Part shown: positions 62,408 through 64,000 of the stretch, piece by piece
Layout: every line of letters starts with the position of its first letter
Numbering within the stretch: the first letter of the stretch is position 1
Assembly: GCF_014642835.1 (NCBI RefSeq)
Contig: NZ_BMJA01000007.1
Coordinates: 62,001-126,000 of the forward strand
Direction of reading: 5' to 3'
DNA length: 64,000 nucleotides
Origin: Dyella nitratireducens
GTDB lineage: Bacteria > Pseudomonadota > Gammaproteobacteria > Xanthomonadales > Rhodanobacteraceae
Position numbers and translations under genes: made by a program
The notes under the pieces: model-generated
What the model was told of the DNA's origin: nothing
Database searches by the model: none
Seen by the model: the letters and a program-made list of their open reading frames with translations, nothing else

Positions 62408-63892
62408 TCACCGGCAACTGGGCAACTTCAACACCTGCCCCGCCTTCACGTGATTGAATTTGAGATTGTTCATGCGCGCGACCTCCGTTTCGCTGGTGCA
62501 GCTGCTATGTCTGCGCACGATCGTCGCCAGCGTGTCGCCGCGACGCACCGTATAGCGCACCACCAGATCCGGCGCAGCCGGCGGATTGGGGAACACCGGC
62601 ACCACGGCGTTGTGCAAATCACTGGCAAGAATCGGCCACGGACCATCCACACAACGCGCTGCGTAGACGCTCTCCAACGGCTTGGGTACCTGCAGCGTCG
62701 CGCCAACCGGCTGCTCCTGCTGCGGATCGAGGCGCGGATTGAGATTGCGCAGCGTGCGGAACCAGCCGTCGGGCATGTCATTAGCTGAGCCCAGGCACAC
62801 GGTCAATTCCGAAATGGACGTACTGCGCTTGAGGGTGATGCTGCCCTGCACGCCATCCACACGCGGGAAGCGCAGGTTATAGCTGTCCGGATGCAGGAAC
62901 AGCCAGGCAGCCGCCAGCACCTCTGGCACATAGTCACGTGTTTCCTGCGATACCTGCGCATAGATGCGCGGGTCATAGAAGCTCACCGAGGTGTTGTCGC
63001 CAACCAGACGACGCATGCGTCCCTCGCCACCGTTATAGGCCGCTAGGGTGAGCTCGAGATTGTCGTTGAAGGCCTTCAACTGCTCGTTGATGTATTCGGC
63101 ATTCGCACGCGCCGACTCGGCCGGATCGAAGCGCGTATCGAAACCATCCTGCTCAGTCAGCCCGAAGCGCAAACCCGTGGCGTACATGAACTGCAGCGGG
63201 CCGGCCGCGCCAGAACGCGACACGGCGTGCACCTTGCCACCGGACTCCTTGGCCATGATGCCGAACAGCAGCGCCTCCGGCAGGCCTTCGCTCTGGTACT
63301 GCGGCCACATCTCGTGCCGCAGGAACTGGTAATTGACGTAGGCATCCATCAGATTGCCGCGCCACTGCGTGAGCCACATTTCCAGCGCGGCTTTCACCGG
63401 CCCGTTCATGGCGATCAATTCGGAAAGCTGATGTCCGCGCAACAGGGTGACGCTGCGCTGTGCTTCCGGCAGGCTGCCGGCGCCGGCCTCACCGGACAAG
63501 GGTGCCAGTGGTGGGCCGTTCGTTTCTTCGTCCGGCGTCTGATCGCCGATGAAGCTGCCGTCCTTCAGGCGTAGCAGATGATCGAATACCGAGAAGAACC
63601 GCTGCGAGTCACAGCCCGGCGTTGCACCGCAATGCGCGGCGGCATCGCGCAGTTGGTCGAGCGCGGTATCCAGCGTTTTCTGGGCGTCCTTGGTATCGCC
63701 GGCGCGCGTCTGCTGCAATGCGGTTTCGTAACTGCGGCTGGCCTGATCGAGCTGGCCGTACAACAAGGTGACCGAGGCCGGCGGCGGCTTGGGTGTCACG
63801 CTGCCGTTGGTAGCGGCACAGGCGGCCACTAGCACCAGGGCCGCCACCAATGAAACCAGACGCAGAGAACGAAGAACGGCACGATAAGGCAT
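62408..63892 (-). CDS. mltD: MltD-type lytic transglycosylase lipoprotein
   Basis: The 494-residue product has a lipobox VAAC (Cys25). The SLT domain (about 205-320) carries catalytic Glu216 in GIMAKESGGKVHAVSRSGAAGPLQFM and ends with LAAYNGGEGRM. A LysM domain closes the protein (YTVRRGDTLATIVRRH to VKAGQVLKLPSCR). It cleaves peptidoglycan glycan strands. It has one LysM, where E. coli MltD has two. Confidence 0.93.
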   Translation of the reverse strand: MPYRAVLRSLRLVSLVAALVLVAACAATNGSVTPKPPPASVTLLYGQLDQASRSYETALQQTRAGDTKDAQKTLDTALDQLRDAAAHCGATPGCDSQRFFSVFDHLLRLKDGSFIGDQTPDEETNGPPLAPLSGEAGAGSLPEAQRSVTLLRGHQLSELIAMNGPVKAALEMWLTQWRGNLMDAYVNYQFLRHEMWPQYQSEGLPEALLFGIMAKESGGKVHAVSRSGAAGPLQFMYATGLRFGLTEQDGFDTRFDPAESARANAEYINEQLKAFNDNLELTLAAYNGGEGRMRRLVGDNTSVSFYDPRIYAQVSQETRDYVPEVLAAAWLFLHPDSYNLRFPRVDGVQGSITLKRSTSISELTVCLGSANDMPDGWFRTLRNLNPRLDPQQEQPVGATLQVPKPLESVYAARCVDGPWPILASDLHNAVVPVFPNPPAAPDLVVRYTVRRGDTLATIVRRHSSCTSETEVARMNNLKFNHVKAGQVLKLPSCR

Positions 63893-63947
63893 GTCGGGTT
63901 ACACCGGTACTGAAGAACGCAGCCTTGGCCCGGCTGCGCGGGCAGAC

Positions 63948-64000
63948 TCAAAACACGTTCTTGTCGATGTCGCGCGGTTGTTTCGATACCGCACGGCTAC
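63948..64000 (-). CDS. C-terminal end of a minus-strand gene, cut by the window edge
   Basis: Seventeen codons end SRAVSKQPRDIDKNVF and a TGA stop at 63948, 56 bases upstream of mltD. Codon choice is normal, but the piece is too short to identify. Confidence 0.4.
   Translation of the reverse strand, partial: SRAVSKQPRDIDKNVF

Overview
The window is about 64 kb of G+C-rich chromosome from a gammaproteobacterium. It most likely belongs to the Xanthomonadales/Lysobacterales, and the Rhodanobacteraceae (Dyella/Rhodanobacter type) is my best guess. This rests on gene content and order (asd, fimV, truA, trpF, trpI, trpBA, accD; a 30S THX gene; a nucleotide pyrophosphatase lipoprotein; Zur next to a MerC-like protein) and not on any database search. 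No rRNA, tRNA, CRISPR array, transposase or prophage was seen.

Layout. 1-7.7 kb: a broken-off flavin oxidoreductase, a PanE-like reductase, then a probable copper locus (DUF2946 protein, TonB-dependent receptor, PepSY membrane protein with a Met-rich loop) and two exported proteins. 7.7-12.4 kb: an AraC/GyrI regulator, small unknown proteins, a DUF302 protein, an SRPBCC protein and an exported amidohydrolase. 12.47-14.64 kb: an A+T-richer five-gene minus-strand operon whose last two genes look like a Tse2-type toxin and a Tsi2-type immunity protein. 14.9-24.6 kb: hutU, a catalase-like/cytochrome b561 pair, an alkylation-repair operon (Ada-AlkA fusion, ogt, DUF985), a flavoprotein and a nucleotide pyrophosphatase. 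24.9-30.6 kb: two LysR regulators, an MFS transporter, a hydrolase, an aldo/keto reductase and a tiny lipoprotein. 30.8-35.2 kb: a SpoIIE-type phosphatase/anti-sigma fusion with its STAS partner, then an acidic exported protein. 35.2-41.2 kb: hutF, a GNAT-nitrilase fusion, a ClC transporter overlapping hutI, and the small ribosomal protein THX. 41.3-45.7 kb: a zinc cluster (CDF exporter, MerC-like protein, Zur with a candidate Zur box), gltX and a DUF4399 protein. 45.8-47.6 kb: a glycosyltransferase and a PAP2 phosphatase. 47.9-64 kb: housekeeping genes accD, trpA, trpB, trpI, trpF, truA, fimV, asd, a hydroxyacid dehydrogenase, aroC, prmB, psd and a MltD-type transglycosylase.

Interspersed sequences. 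Eight copies of a 69-74 bp inverted pair of REP-like hairpins headed by GTAG lie at gene 3' ends. One related copy with a different stem, a second family built on ATTCCGGC hairpins (including two ~120 bp composites), and a third family of C/G-rich hairpins are also present. In three genes the GTAG head itself supplies the TAG stop codon.

How the genes work together. HutU, HutI and HutF give three steps of histidine breakdown by the formimidoylglutamate deiminase branch, but they sit in three separate units; hutH, hutG and hutC are not in the window. TrpF, TrpB and TrpA with a divergent TrpI-like regulator serve tryptophan synthesis. The best candidates for new biology are the orphan Tse2/Tsi2-like operon, the DnaA-box-like cluster at 47.65-47.81 kb, and the Met-rich copper locus.
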